This document shows, in pieces, positions 12,816 through 25,249 of a stretch of 64,000 nucleotides of DNA. The number at the start of each line of letters is the position of its first letter. Position 1 is the first letter of the stretch. The notes below the pieces were generated by a model, which worked only from the letters and a program-made list of their open reading frames with translations, did not search any database and was not told the DNA's origin. Position numbers and translations under genes: made by a program. This DNA comes from Microcebus murinus. Taxonomy: Eukaryota > Chordata > Mammalia > Primates > Cheirogaleidae. Location: positions 21,230,501-21,294,500 of the forward strand of contig NC_134112.1 in assembly GCF_040939455.1 (NCBI RefSeq). The letters are read 5' to 3'.

Positions 12816-14898
12816 GGGGAGACTACGAAGATGGCCAACTGGAGACACAGCTTGTTAGACTGTCCCAGCAGAAGAGTAGATGGTGGGACTGAAGAGAGCA
12901 GAGAACAATTATTGCTCACATGTGGACCACAGGGAGAGACAGCAGAAGATTTTGGGGACCTCACTGAGAGGAGCTGTGAGGCTGAGAGAGAGAAGGATCG
13001 AGAAGAGAGATTGGTGACATGGACCAAATGCAGGGAGGCCTGGAGCCCAGTGAAAGGGTAAGGGGGGGCTTCCCTCCCTGATTGGGTGCCTCTGGCCATA
13101 GGGGAGTGCCACAGGGGATCAGAGAGTCGGCATTCTTCAATCTGGATGTCTCCCCCGTCTGCACCTTGTCCCTTCCTGGCATCCCAGAAAGTAATATTGG
13201 CTCAAGCCAGCTTGTAGCCATGACCCCCATCACGTAGCAATCATGAAAATGCTCTGCTCTGAGGGGCTTGTCTCCTAGTGATGGGGACATATTCTGAATC
13301 CACTGAACCCACCTTGGAGAGTGGAGCTGCTGTGTCTGTGCTGCATGGGATCACCTGCTGGCAGCTGAGATAGGCAGGCAGGACCTGGTGCTCCCCAGAC
13401 ACGAGTGGTGCAAGGAGAACGCAGCCCACCCAACCCTAGCGGCCACTAGAGTGCTTGGTGCTGAGAGGCCTGCTTCTCAGCAATGGGAGGGGTGCATGCC
13501 TAGCTAAGACTGCAGGACAGCTGCAGTCTTCAATCCTCCTAAGCACTGACATTTGGCAGGATCACCAGCTGGTGGTTCAGACAAGTGGGCTGAACCTGGT
13601 GTCCCCTGGTCACAAGCATGGGGCTGGGAGACACAGGGGAGAGGTCAGGGTTCAAGGCTTGAATGGAGAGAGAGCTCTCACAGCCATATCCAATGGGAGG
13701 GCATGGAGGGGCACATAGGAGTAGGGGTCTGTGAGCATGCCCTATTGCCCACCCATGCTGAAGAACCACCCTATTGGAGAAGGCTGTGGGACTAAGATTG
13801 AATTATCTTACCCCCTGGTTCCCATGGCAACTGAATGCCTCGGGTATGCAGGCTTAACCAGAGCAGCAGCCCCTCCCACCACTCACTACAATAGGGAGTG
13901 CAGCTTGATCCAAGAGATTCGTGAGCTGCTGCTTCTCCCCTGGTGGAAGCATGCCCCCAGCAGAGACCTCCGTGGATAGAAAGGCCTACCTCTCTCACCT
14001 TGGATCTGGTGGTGGAACAGGGGTACACAGTTGGAGATCTCCCTATGCACCAGTGGGTCAGATACAAACCGTGGGGTAGCTTGAGAGCCAATCTTGGGTG
14101 AGAATGCATGTGGACTGATCAGAGGGGAGAGTGTTATGAAATTCTAGGGAGTAAACAGGGAGGGTACATACCTCACCTTGCAGAGAAACTGGGCTAGTGG
14201 ACAGGGAGGGAAAAAGCCTGGTTAGGGGCCTTGGCAATCACATGATTAGGCCCCTCCCCTCAGGAGCATCTCTCTGGGCTTAGAGAGATTGCCCTGTTCT
14301 CCATATCAGTGGCTCCCCCTAGCAGCCAGGTAAGCATCCTCTGAGTCCCACTGAGGCTTAGCAAAGTCCCTCAGGCTCTTGCTTCCCAGCCATGATCTGT
14401 CTTGCTCCTCCTTCATCTCAGGGGGAATAGAGAAGAAGCAACCCCCTGGGAGCTACAGGGCTCCTCCTAAAGCTTGGGGTACCACAGCCTACCATAGGCA
14501 CATAAGATTACCTTGGCAGCTGGCTCCTCCACACAAACTACAATCAACGACAGGGAAACAACCCCATAGCTAAACAGTGCCTTCCAACTCAAGCAATTAG
14601 AGAGCAGCTGATTCATACCCATAAGTACAATCCACCAGATCAGAGAGTAAGCTGGGTGGCCAAACTCACTACATTCCATTGAGAAGAGGTGGAGACACCA
14701 GGTCAGAGGTAACCAAAGAGGTTCATCAAACCTGCTAAAATACTGTAAAGGCAACTCAGGACCAGCACTACTCTCCCCAATCATGGTCAGGGATTGACCT
14801 TTGGGGACTCAGGGACAAGGTAATGAGCCAGCCCTAGCAACCCCAGATCTCTACTGAGAAGCCAGATGAAAAGGAATCAATGAAAGAACTTCAGAAAC
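12816..14898 (+). promoter_or_regulatory. L1 5'UTR (former internal promoter)
   Basis: A GC-richer stretch upstream of ORF1, homologous in part to the 5' region of the L1 at 60115. The segment near 14400-14720 matches 61270-61560 (CCCCTGGGAGCTACAGGG against CCCCTGGGAGGTACAGGG). At about 2.1 kb it is more than twice the human L1 5'UTR. The many open frames here on both strands are chance. Confidence 0.7.
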
Positions 14899-15872
14899 AT
14901 GAAAAATCAAAGTAGAAGGACACTCCCAAAAGAAATCAATAACTCCTTACCAATGGATACCAAGCTAAGAGAAAGGGTCAAAATGACAGATGAAGAATTT
15001 TAAATATGGATGGAAGAAAGCTCAATTAAATACAAGAGAAAATAGAAACCTAACACAAAGAAGCCACAAAAACAATGCAGGAAGTGAATAAAAAATTATC
15101 TAAGGAAATTGAAGTATTAAATAAAAAACAAACAGAAACTCTGAAAATAAAAAATTCATTCAAGGAATTACAAAACACAGTGGAAAGTCTTAAGAATAGG
15201 CTAGATCAAGCAGAAGAAAACATCTTGGAGCTTGAAGATAACACCTATGAGCTAAACAAATCAGTTGAAGAGAGAGAACAGATATATAAGAGGAATGAAA
15301 AAAGCCTATGAGAAATTTGGGATTATGTAAAGAGGACAAATATAAGAATCATAAGCATACTGGAGAGTGAAGAAGAAAATACACAAGAGTTGGATAATTT
15401 ATTTGAGGGAATAATAGAGGAAAATTTCCCTGGCATTCCCAAAAATCTGGACATCCAGGTAAAAGAAGTACACAGGACCCCTGGGAGATTAAGTGACACA
15501 TAGTCATTAGGCTAGCCAAACATAGTCATTAGGCTGACCAAAGTAAACATGAAAGAGGTGTTCCTACAAGCAGTAAGGTGAAAACACCAGGTAACTTACA
15601 AAGGAAGACCTATCACACTAATTGCAGACTTCTCAACTGGAACCTTACAAGTCAGAAGGGACAGGGGACTCATCCTCAGTCTTCTAAAACAGAATAATGG
15701 CCAGCCTAGAATAGTGTATTCTGCAAAACTAAGTTTCTTATATGAGGGAGAAATAAAGACTTTCTCAGACAAGCAATCGCTGAAGAAATTTGGAAAGACC
15801 AGAACTGCTCTTCAGGAAGTACTCAGACCTGCACTATACACTGACCAGTACAACAGACATCCACCAGTGTAA
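14899..15872 (+). pseudogene. L1 ORF1 remnant (RNA-binding chaperone)
   Basis: The start ATG lies in AAACATGAAAAATCAAAG. The frame breaks early, reopens at 15075-15311 as a Lys/Glu-rich coiled coil (residues such as FKELQNTVESLKNRLDQAEE), then breaks again in the RNA-recognition part (GGGATTATGTAAAGAGGAC). It ends at CCACCAGTGTAA. ORF1 proteins are about 330-340 residues; here only pieces remain. Confidence 0.85.
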
Positions 15873-15911
15873 AATCATCCAAAAGCTAAAGTTCAGAGCC
15901 CAGACACCAGA

Positions 15912-18225
15912 ATGGCTCAAGAGGTAAAACAAAGCAATAAGGGTCTACCAAATATGATGGACAGAAATCCATCCCAATTATCAATTCTTTCAATAAATGT
16001 GAATGGCTTGAACTCCCCAGTGATGCAAGATAGGCTGGATGATTGGATAAAAAAATACAAGCCAAGTGTCTGCTGTCGCCAGGGAAAAGATCTAACCCAC
16101 AGGGACTCATGTAGACTCAAGGTGAAGGGATGGAAAATAATATTCCATGCAAATAAAAACCAAAAGAAAGCTGATATAGCCATTCTCATAACACATAACA
16201 TGGACTTCAAATCAAGAAAAGTAAAGAAAGATGAAGATGGTCACTATATAATAGTGAATGGAAGAATTCAACAAGAAGAGTTAATAATTCTAAATATTTA
16301 CGCATCTAACACAGGAGCAAGAAGATTCATAAAGCAAATCCTACTCAATCTAAACAATGATAAACAGCAATGCCATAATAGCCAGGGACTTCTACACTCC
16401 ACATACAGAAATGGACATAGCTCCAAACAGAAAATAAGCAAAGAAACAATGGACTTAGACAGAACTCTAGAACAAATGGGCCTAACAGACATTTACAGAA
16501 CATTTTACCTTCCAAAAACTGAATATTTGTTCTTCTCCTCAGTCCATGGAACATTCTCTAAGATTGATCCATCCTAGGCCACAAAATGTGTCTCAACAAA
16601 TTTTAAAACATAAAAATTAGCCCATGTATCTTCTCAGACAATAGTGAAATAAAATTAGAAATCAACTCCAACAGAAACACTCATCTCTACACAGAGTCAT
16701 GGAAAGTAAACAACCTATGCTGAATGATAGTTGGGTTGAGGAGGAGATAAAGATGGATATCAAATGATTCTTCAAACTAAAGATAATGGAGACACAAGTT
16801 ATCAAAATATGTGGGATACAGCAAAGCAGTCCTGAGAAGAAAACTCATGTCCTTAAATATCCACAGCCAAAAAACAGAAAGATCACAAATCAGCAATCTA
16901 ATAAATCATCTCAGAAACTGGATAAAGAAGAGCAAATGAATCCCAAACCTAGTAGAAGAAAGAAATAACCAAGATCAGAACAGAACTAAATTAAATTGAA
17001 AATAAAAGAATTATATAGAAGATTAATGAAATAAAAAGTTGGTTTCTTGAAAAGATAAACAAAATGTACAGGTCTCTTGCTAGATTAATGAGAAACAGAA
17101 AAATATGGACTCTAATAAGGTCAACCAGAAAGGAAAAAGGAGAAATCACAACTAATATCATGAAAATACAAAATGCCATCTATGAATATTATAAAAATCT
17201 CTATGCTCTTAAACTTGAAAATGTAGAGCAAATAATGGACAAATTATTGGAAACACACAACCTCCCTGGGCTCTATCAGGAAGAAATAAAACTCAAGAAC
17301 AGACCAATATCAAGCACCAAAATTAAAGCAGCAATAAAATAGTCCAATCAAAAAAGTCCTGAGCAGATGGTTTAACACCCAAATTTTACCAAACCTACAA
17401 AGAAGAACTGGTACCTATAATGCACAATTATTCCATGACATTGAGAAGGAAGGAATCCTCCCCAACTCATTCTATGAAGCCAATATCACCTTGATACCAA
17501 GGCCAGGAAAGGACACAACAACAAAAGAAAACTACAGACCAACATGTCTTATGAATATAGACATAAAAATGCTCAATAAAATCTTAGTAAACTGAGTTCA
17601 GCTGCATAGCTATAAAAATAACTCACCACGACCAAGTGGGCTTCATCCCAGAGATGCAAGGCTAGTTCAACATATGCAAATATATAAATGTAATTCATCA
17701 TATAGAAGCAAAAACAAAGACAGTATGATTCTCCCAATAGAAGCAGAAAAAGAATTTGACAAAATTCAGTACTCTTTTATGATAAGAATAATTAACAAAA
17801 TATGCATAGATGGAACATACCTTAAAATTATAAAAGCCATATACGACAAACCCACAGCCAACATCATACTGAATGGGGAAAAATTTAGAGTATTCCTGCT
17901 TAGAACTGCAACCAGACAAGGTTGCCCACTATTACCACTTCTATTCAACATAGTGCTGTAAGTCCTAGCCAGAGGAAACAGACAAAAAAAGGAAATTGAG
18001 GTTATCCATATGGGGAAAGAGGAGGTCAAATATCACTCTTTGCTGATGACATGATTTTATACTTAGAAAATCCCAAAGATTTTGCCAAGAGATTCTTGGA
18101 ATTGATAAATAAATCCAGCAAAGTCTCAGGTTTCAAAATCAATGTACACAAATTGGTGGCTTTCATATATGCCAATAACAGTCAAGCTGAGAATCAAATC
18201 AAAGACTCAACACCTTTCACAATAG

Positions 18226-18289
<64 letters not shown>

Positions 18290-19790
18290 CCTAGGAATAT
18301 ATTTAACTAAGGAGGTAAAAGACCTCTATAGGGAGAAATATGAAACATTGAGGAAAGAAATTGCAGAGAATGTAAAAGGTGGGAAATCATATCATGCTCA
18401 TGGATCACCAGAATCAACACTGTTAAAATGTCTATACTACCCACAATTATCTGCAGATTCAATATAGTCCCTATAAAATACCAACATCATTTTTTTCAGA
18501 TCTAGAAAAAATAGTTCTATACTTTGTATGGAACCACAAAAGACCTTGAATAGCCAATGCAACCTTTAATAATAAGAGTGAATCAGGAGGCATCACTTTA
18601 CTAGACTTTAAGCTATGCTACAAGGCTATGGTAACCAAAGCAGCTTGGTATTGGCACAAAAACAGACATAGATCATGGATCAGAACAGAGAACCCAGATA
18701 TGAAATCATCCCCATATTGCCATCTGTTCTTTGACAAAGTAGGTAAAAACATACACTGAGGTAAAGAATCCCTATTCAATAAATGGTGCTGGGAAAATTG
18801 GATAGACACATGTAGAAGACTGAAACAGGATCCACACATCTCACTACTCACAAAAATTAATTCCAGATGGATAACAGACTTAAACTTAATGCATGAAACT
18901 ATAAGAATTCTAGAAGAAAATAGCAGAAAAACTATTATAGATATGAGCCTAGGCAAAGAATTTATGAAGAAGACCCCAGAAGCAATTACAGCAATAACAA
19001 AAATTAATAAATGGGACCTGATCAAATTAAAAAGCTTCTGCAAAGCCAAGGACACACTCAATAGAGCCAATGCACAACCTACAGAATGGTAGAAAATATT
19101 TGCATGCTATACATCCAATAAAGGGCTGATAACCAGAATCTACAAAGAACTCAAGCAAATCAGCAAGAAAAAAGTCAAACAACTTCACTAAAAAGTGGGC
19201 AAGAGATATTAACAGAAGTTTTTCAAATGAAGATAGACTGATGATGGCCAGCAAACACATGAAAAAATGTTCAGTGTTTCTAAGCATTAGGGAAGTGCAA
19301 ATCAAAACCACAATGAGATACCACCTAACTCCAGTGAGAATGGCTCTTATCAAAAAGTGCCAAAACAATAGATGCTGGTGTGGACATGAAGAGAAAGGAA
19401 CACTTATACACTGTTGGTGGGGCTGCAAACTAGTACAACCTCTGTGGAAAGTAGTATGGAGATATACAAAGAACTAAAAATAGATCTACCATATGATCCA
19501 GCAATCACAGTACTAGGTTTTTACCCAAAGGTAAAAAAAATCATTTTATAAGAAAGACACTTGCACTTGAATGTTTATAGCAGTACTGTTCACAATTGCA
19601 AAGATGTAGAAACAACCCAACTGTCCATTAATATATGAGTGGATTAATAAAATGTGGTATATGTATACCATAGAGTACTACTCAGCCATAAAACATAAGG
19701 TGACCTAGTATCTTTTGTAAAAACCTGGATGGAACTTGAGACCCTTCTTCTAAGTGAAGTATTACAAGAATGAAAAAACAAACACCACAT
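15912..19790 (+). pseudogene. L1 ORF2 remnant (endonuclease/reverse transcriptase)
   Basis: The N-terminal piece is open for 221 residues (15912-16577) and shows the endonuclease domain: SINVNGLNS near residue 27, then VKGWKIIFHANKNQKKADIA. The catalytic glutamate of the usual QETH motif is lost (CRQGKDL here), and two compensating shifts disrupt the GDFN region. The reverse transcriptase follows in broken frames, with SLFADDMILYLENP intact around the FADD box at 18039-18050. A (TA)n run interrupts the coding text at 18228-18286. The C-terminal part is recognisable to about 19790. It is far from functional. Confidence 0.88.
18228..18286 (+). repeat. (TA)n microsatellite inside L1 ORF2
   Basis: About 29 TA units sit between codons equivalent to PFTIA and YLGI of ORF2, where other L1s have an ATAAAATAC-like stretch that could have seeded the expansion. 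Confidence 0.95.
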
Positions 19791-20339
19791 GTAGTCAATA
19801 CTAAACTGGAACTAATGGATCAACACTTATTTGCATATATGGAAGTAAAACTCAATGGAAATTAAGTAAGTGGGAGGAGTGAAGAGGTTATGGGTAAATT
19901 CACACCTAATGGCACAATGAACACTATACACTATCTGGGTGAAGGGCACAGTTGTAACTTTGATTGAAACCGTATGAAAGCAAATTATGTAACCACAATG
20001 TGTGTTCCCTGTATTATTCTAAAAAAAAAATAAATAAATAATGTGAAGCAGCTAGGATTTGAGACAATAAGGAGTAGTGTGGATTGTTTGAACCATAGAG
20101 TGGTTGTTTCCCCAAAGGCATTTTAAAAATTAATTTTAAATGTTTTATAGAACAAACAAAACCTCTCTGTGGGTCACAGTCAGTCTCCAGGTCCCTAGTT
20201 GGAAGCCTGGATGCTGCCATCTACCATCCAATGCAGGAATTTCTTTCAGAACGTTCCTTACATGAATAGATGCTTACTTAATTCTGATGGCAGGAGCTTT
20301 CACCTGTGTTGTTAGAGCGTATTTTACCTTTTAGAAAGT

Positions 20340-20660
20340 GATTCTTCATATTGAGCCAAATCTACATAAGCATTTTCCATTTGTTTGCCATAGCTCTGCT
20401 CTTTGGAATAGTACAGAACATGCCTAAGCCGTTTTCTGAAGACAATTCTCTTGTACTCTCCAGACCTTTCTCCTCGGTTTAAATCTCCCCAGACCCGCAA
20501 AATCAGCCCTCACAGCGTTTCTAGGTTGTTTGTGTCCTGTATAATACTTTTGAGTAAGTCCTTATGTAATAATCTTTGGTGTAAAAACCTGGTACCCAGA
20601 CCTAAATTCAGAAGTAGAGATATGATCTGACCAGCACATAACAGAGGAAGAATGCTCTTT
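20340..20660 (+). repeat. CR1/L3-like LINE 3' fragment, copy 2
   Basis: It begins ATTGAGCCAAATCTACATAA, continues through CTGCTCTTTGGAATAGTACAG and CTTTCTCCTCGG, and ends ATGATCTGACCAGCACA, which matches the 3' end of old CR1/L3 LINEs. Positions 20435-20615 resemble 10730-10905. A T-run follows at 20658-20675. Confidence 0.55.
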
Positions 20661-20689
20661 TTTTTTTTTTTTTTAACTTCAGAGTGTTT

Positions 20690-21950
20690 CACGTCTAAAA
20701 CACAGCTTAAATTTGCGTTAGGTTAGTTAGAATTTGTGTTTCCATTGCTGGGTTACACTGAAATCAGTCTCTATTTTGAAATAGAGAAATAAAAAATGTT
20801 TTGAAAACTAAATGAGATATTTAGTTTGCAATCCTTGTGAAATTTGATCTAGCTCGTTTGGGACCATGGTTTCATCCTGTCAAGGATGATTTTGATCTTC
20901 ATTCTGAAATCTGTTTGTGTTATCTATGGCTTTGAATAAACGTTCTTGCTGTAGGCCAAATCCCTGTTAATATTCCGAAGGGAATAGGCCACAGAGGGCC
21001 TGGTGATACTCTACAAGCCACTTTAGCAACTTTCATTCTTAACAATTGTTCATTGGGCCCTGCAGTGCCCTACATTGTTCTTGATATTGCTTGGGAAGTG
21101 CCACAAAGGTACCTGCCCTCATGGAGCTTAAATTTATCTTGACTCTGACTCCTAGAACTGAAGAAAGACTGAGAGTATTAGTGGTTATAGAAAATATTCC
21201 TAAGGGAAGTTAATTCTTCTTTCTATGCCAGAAGTCTTGGGCAGAGGAGTTTCTAGCCTGTAAAGATTTCTACGTAATACGTTGATAATTTCTATTAGCA
21301 ATCTGTTGGCATTTTTGTTTCAAGTTTTAACACCCTGGAAATTGTTTATTTTTTTCCTTTCTTCCCCTCTCCTTTCCTTCCTTCTTTTCTTCTTCCTCCA
21401 GGTTTAACAGTTTCTCCTTTGTTCTTTGGTCAGAACAACCTTCCTTCGTTATTAAAAAAAAGCTGCTTCTCTAAAATTAACTTATATTTGGCTTAATTTC
21501 ATTAATTGTTTTTCAGGATTACCAAAGTAATACAGAGTGGTGAATAAAATTTGGAAAATGAAAAAACATAAATAAGAAAATGAAAATTATGTATAATCTA
21601 ATCATGCAGGAAAATGACTTAAACTATTTCTATGTATTTTAATCCAGGGAATTTTCTTTGAGCACATGTATATGTGTATGTTTTATAAAATAATGATCAT
21701 AACACACACATTTTATGTCGTGCTTTTTTCCACATAATATATTGTCAATTCTTCTTATTAAAAATTCCTTATATTTTCTGGGTGTGTTCATGTGTGTGTT
21801 TGTGAGTTCAGGCACTTTTTTAAAAAAATATTTGGCATTGTGATTGTGCCATTTCTATAAAAAGTAATTGAATAGGTCTATCTCTTTTTTTTTTATGTTC
21901 ATCAGCAACTTGTAAAGCTTAGGTAGTATTACTTTTTTGAAATGTTAAAA
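20690..21950. other. AT-rich unassigned sequence
   Basis: No gene seen. There is a possible old MIR/L2 piece near 21050-21140 (CTGCCCTCATGGAGCTTAAA) and a pyrimidine-rich run at 21348-21402. Confidence 0.35.
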
Positions 21951-21958
21951 GAACTTAG

Positions 21959-22320
<362 letters not shown>

Positions 22321-22329
22321 GAACTTAGC

Positions 22330-25240
22330 CATAAAGCCACTGATAGTGCTTCTTAAAAGATGAAATTCTTTGACAACTTTTAATTTCTTCAATAGTTATT
22401 GATATTTCAAGATTCCTAATTCTTGTGTTAATGGTAATTTTTCAAACTTATTTTCTAATGTCATCAGTCAAATAATCAATTTATTTTTATTCTATATTAT
22501 CTAAAAAGGGAAAAGACTACGTCTCTATCTCTCATCCCAACTTTGGCCTTATTTTGTAAATTTTTGTATGTATTTTTTTCAACACTATTTAATAGTAAAG
22601 TTGTAATTACTGTTTTCTTTTGTTTTCATTGGCATACTTTTTGGTATATTTTTGCCCATTCATTTTGCATTTTAATTTTCTTTGATTCTTTATTTTTAAA
22701 TGTGGATGAAATTTTTAAATGATCTTTGAGTCTTTTTCTTTGTTAAGTGCACTTATTCTATCTATAACTTTTTTCATGAGATAATTATTTTGTCTTATTA
22801 CTTGTAATTTTATGTTATCTGTTTTTACAACTATGATTTGTATACTAAATATGTGGCATACTTGATGTAAATCCTCCCTTTTGTTCTGAAAATAGACAAT
22901 CTTTTCTGCTGAGCTGGATTCAGCCTTTACCAGTTCAATACTACTAATGGCTAATACTAATCAAAAAGAATTGGGACACAAGTTTTAATCTATTTGTCAT
23001 CCTACTGATGTATTAATAAAGATGGAACATAACTTCACATTTAAACAGCCTTGATTTTGAACTGCATTATAAACAGCTATCTAGAGACTTAAATGAGGAT
23101 TAAGGAGATAATGTAAAATACTTAGCATAGTGCTTGGTACTCAATATTTGGTAATATTATTAATATGATTCATTTTCAATGTTTATTCTTTTGCCAAGTG
23201 GACTATATCTCCTTGATTGCTTTTTTCCTCCGGCAATTCAGAAGATATGCAGCACGTTTATAAATTTAATTAGTAGTAACTTCAAACATTTAAACATATT
23301 TCAAACTACAATTATCAACATCAAAGATTAAACAGTATCCATTGACTTTCCAATTAATCAGTATTTGTTGACAGTTTTATTTTCTTCCATCATTCAGCTT
23401 TCTATGATATGATCTAGGATTTTAGAACTAGCAATTGTTAAGTTTTTTAAATGTTTCTTCTCTTTTAAGAGAATATTCATGATATTTATATTTTGACTGT
23501 ATAATTTACAATTTAGACTTTGCCTTGTCTGTACTTTTATATAGGGCTTCCTCATTCAGTAGGCTGGTGTACATTTTTGACATTTCTTTTTCTGGAAGGC
23601 TATTTCCTGAGCCTTTGCTCATCTGAAATGTTTCATATGAGAACTTGAAAGGGTGCAGAATTCTTGAGTTGCAAAACACACTTTAAAATGAAACTGATGC
23701 ACCTCCACTATTTTCTGGCATCTAATATGAGAATGTATTTTAGAAATCAGTGAACAAGGAAAACCTTCCCTATTGGCCCCATGGTATGATCATTGGATTT
23801 TTTCCCCTTTATTCCAGAAATATTTTAATACAATCATAGTACAGTTATAAAGTCACATTCAATCCACTGAATACATTCAAGATATTAATAAAAATATTAT
23901 ACGTCTTTATTCACTGCCTTAATATAATTAAAGTATTTTGGTTTTTATAGCTGAGACTAATTCCCATATTCATTCATATTTGCACTGCTAGTCAAACAAC
24001 ATGTAAGTAAATCTATTATCATAGTGGGGCTTCAGTCCTTTTTCAACTTAAGTCTAAGTATCAAAGGTGAATTTTTTTTTCCTTAAATGCCACAATACTT
24101 GAATCCTAGAAAGAACAATCAACCAATTTAAGGCAAGATATTGAAACTTTTATATAACTATAATTTTAAAAAAGGAATACTTTATCCAAGATCATACATG
24201 CCTTAACATTAGATACCTACAGATTTATATAAAGGCAGTTATAAAAATATCAATGCAAGTTCTACATTACCTTTATCAGTAGAGATAATAATAGGTTCTT
24301 GGAGTGAACCATTGTCTTCAAATCCCAAAACACTGGCAAGAAGAAAGAATTCTTCTGGTGCAGGACTTACATGTAGCATAACTAATTTTAGTCAATAAAG
24401 ATAGGTATAAAATATTGTGATTATACATAAAAATTAGTGTCTTGGCAAGTTTGTTTAACCTCTTGTTTTTCAGATTTATTGTAATGTAAGCTTTAAAAAA
24501 AAAGCTTGAAAATCCAACTAATTTAAAATTGATTGAAAGTGTAGTAGTGAAAAGAGTCTCTCTTTTTTTTTTTTTTTTGGTATGGGCTGAAGATTAGCAT
24601 TTCACAATATAAGAAACAACTTATATTAAACATGTAAAATGTATGCGTGTTTTAATGACCAAAGAAGGCACAAAATGAGTTAAATTAAGAGAAAACATTA
24701 CCACTTGCTCTGAACTCTTAACTGTACAGTATTAATCATAATATACACTTTTAGATATGAATCCAGATTTCTTATTAAAAAGTGACATCACATATTCTAG
24801 CTCTATTATTTGTGCTAAAAGACACTGCTATAACAAACTGCAAAAAGGCAGTACATGTTGAGTCCAATGACCATTGGATTTTTAAATATGAAATTCATAC
24901 TGCTTCCTATGGTATCTTTTCATACCATTTCTTAAAAACTGCTGTGTCAAAATACTATCTTAAAAATTGTTGAAAAGGACCCTTTAGAGAGATCCTTTCA
25001 GAGGGAGCTACCCAGTGATAGCTGTCCCTGTTCCCCTACTCCACAAGCTATGTTTCTGCCCAGAGGGACTAAAAGAGGTTAGCGTGCCTGGAACTTAGTG
25101 GCATGGAGTAATTATCATTTTCATCATTTAGAATCTTGGAATGAAACAAATTTGAATTTTAATATAATTAAATATTTCTGAAACAGGATACTTATATGAA
25201 TCTATAAAGACTGTATTGTTTAAAGGAACATAATCTTGTT
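22330..25240. other. AT-rich unassigned sequence
   Basis: Mostly AT-rich, with a MIR core-like piece at about 23085-23165 (TTAAATGAGGATTAAGGAGATAATG, TAGCATAGTGCTTGG) and a T-run at 24563-24580. Old L1 remnants may be hidden here, but I could not confirm any. Confidence 0.35.
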
Positions 25241-25249
25241 GAGAATTTT

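Larger units (their letters stand above)
12816..20039 (+). mobile_element. Full-length L1 retrotransposon, decayed
   Basis: The 7.2-kb element starts GGGGGAGACTACGAAGATGG and ends in an A-rich tail (AAAAAAAAAATAAATAAATA). A 12-bp target duplication with two mismatches flanks it: AACATGAAGCAG at 12804-12815 and AATGTGAAGCAG at 20040-20051. Order: 5'UTR of about 2.1 kb (12816-14898), ORF1 remnant (14899-15872), ORF2 remnant (15912 to about 19790), then a short 3'UTR. Both ORFs are interrupted, so the copy is dead. It lies antisense to ITPRID1. Confidence 0.92.

Noticed and set aside
12761..14784. Cluster of open frames of 60-112 residues on both strands
   Set aside because: They fall in the GC-richer L1 5'UTR and overlap in opposite frames, and none resembles a protein.
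18051..18287. Open frame ending in IYIYIY repeats
   Set aside because: It is L1 ORF2 text running into a TA microsatellite.
22330..23600. Possible reversed old L1 in AT-rich sequence
   Set aside because: No stretch could be matched with confidence to ORF1, ORF2 or UTR text.
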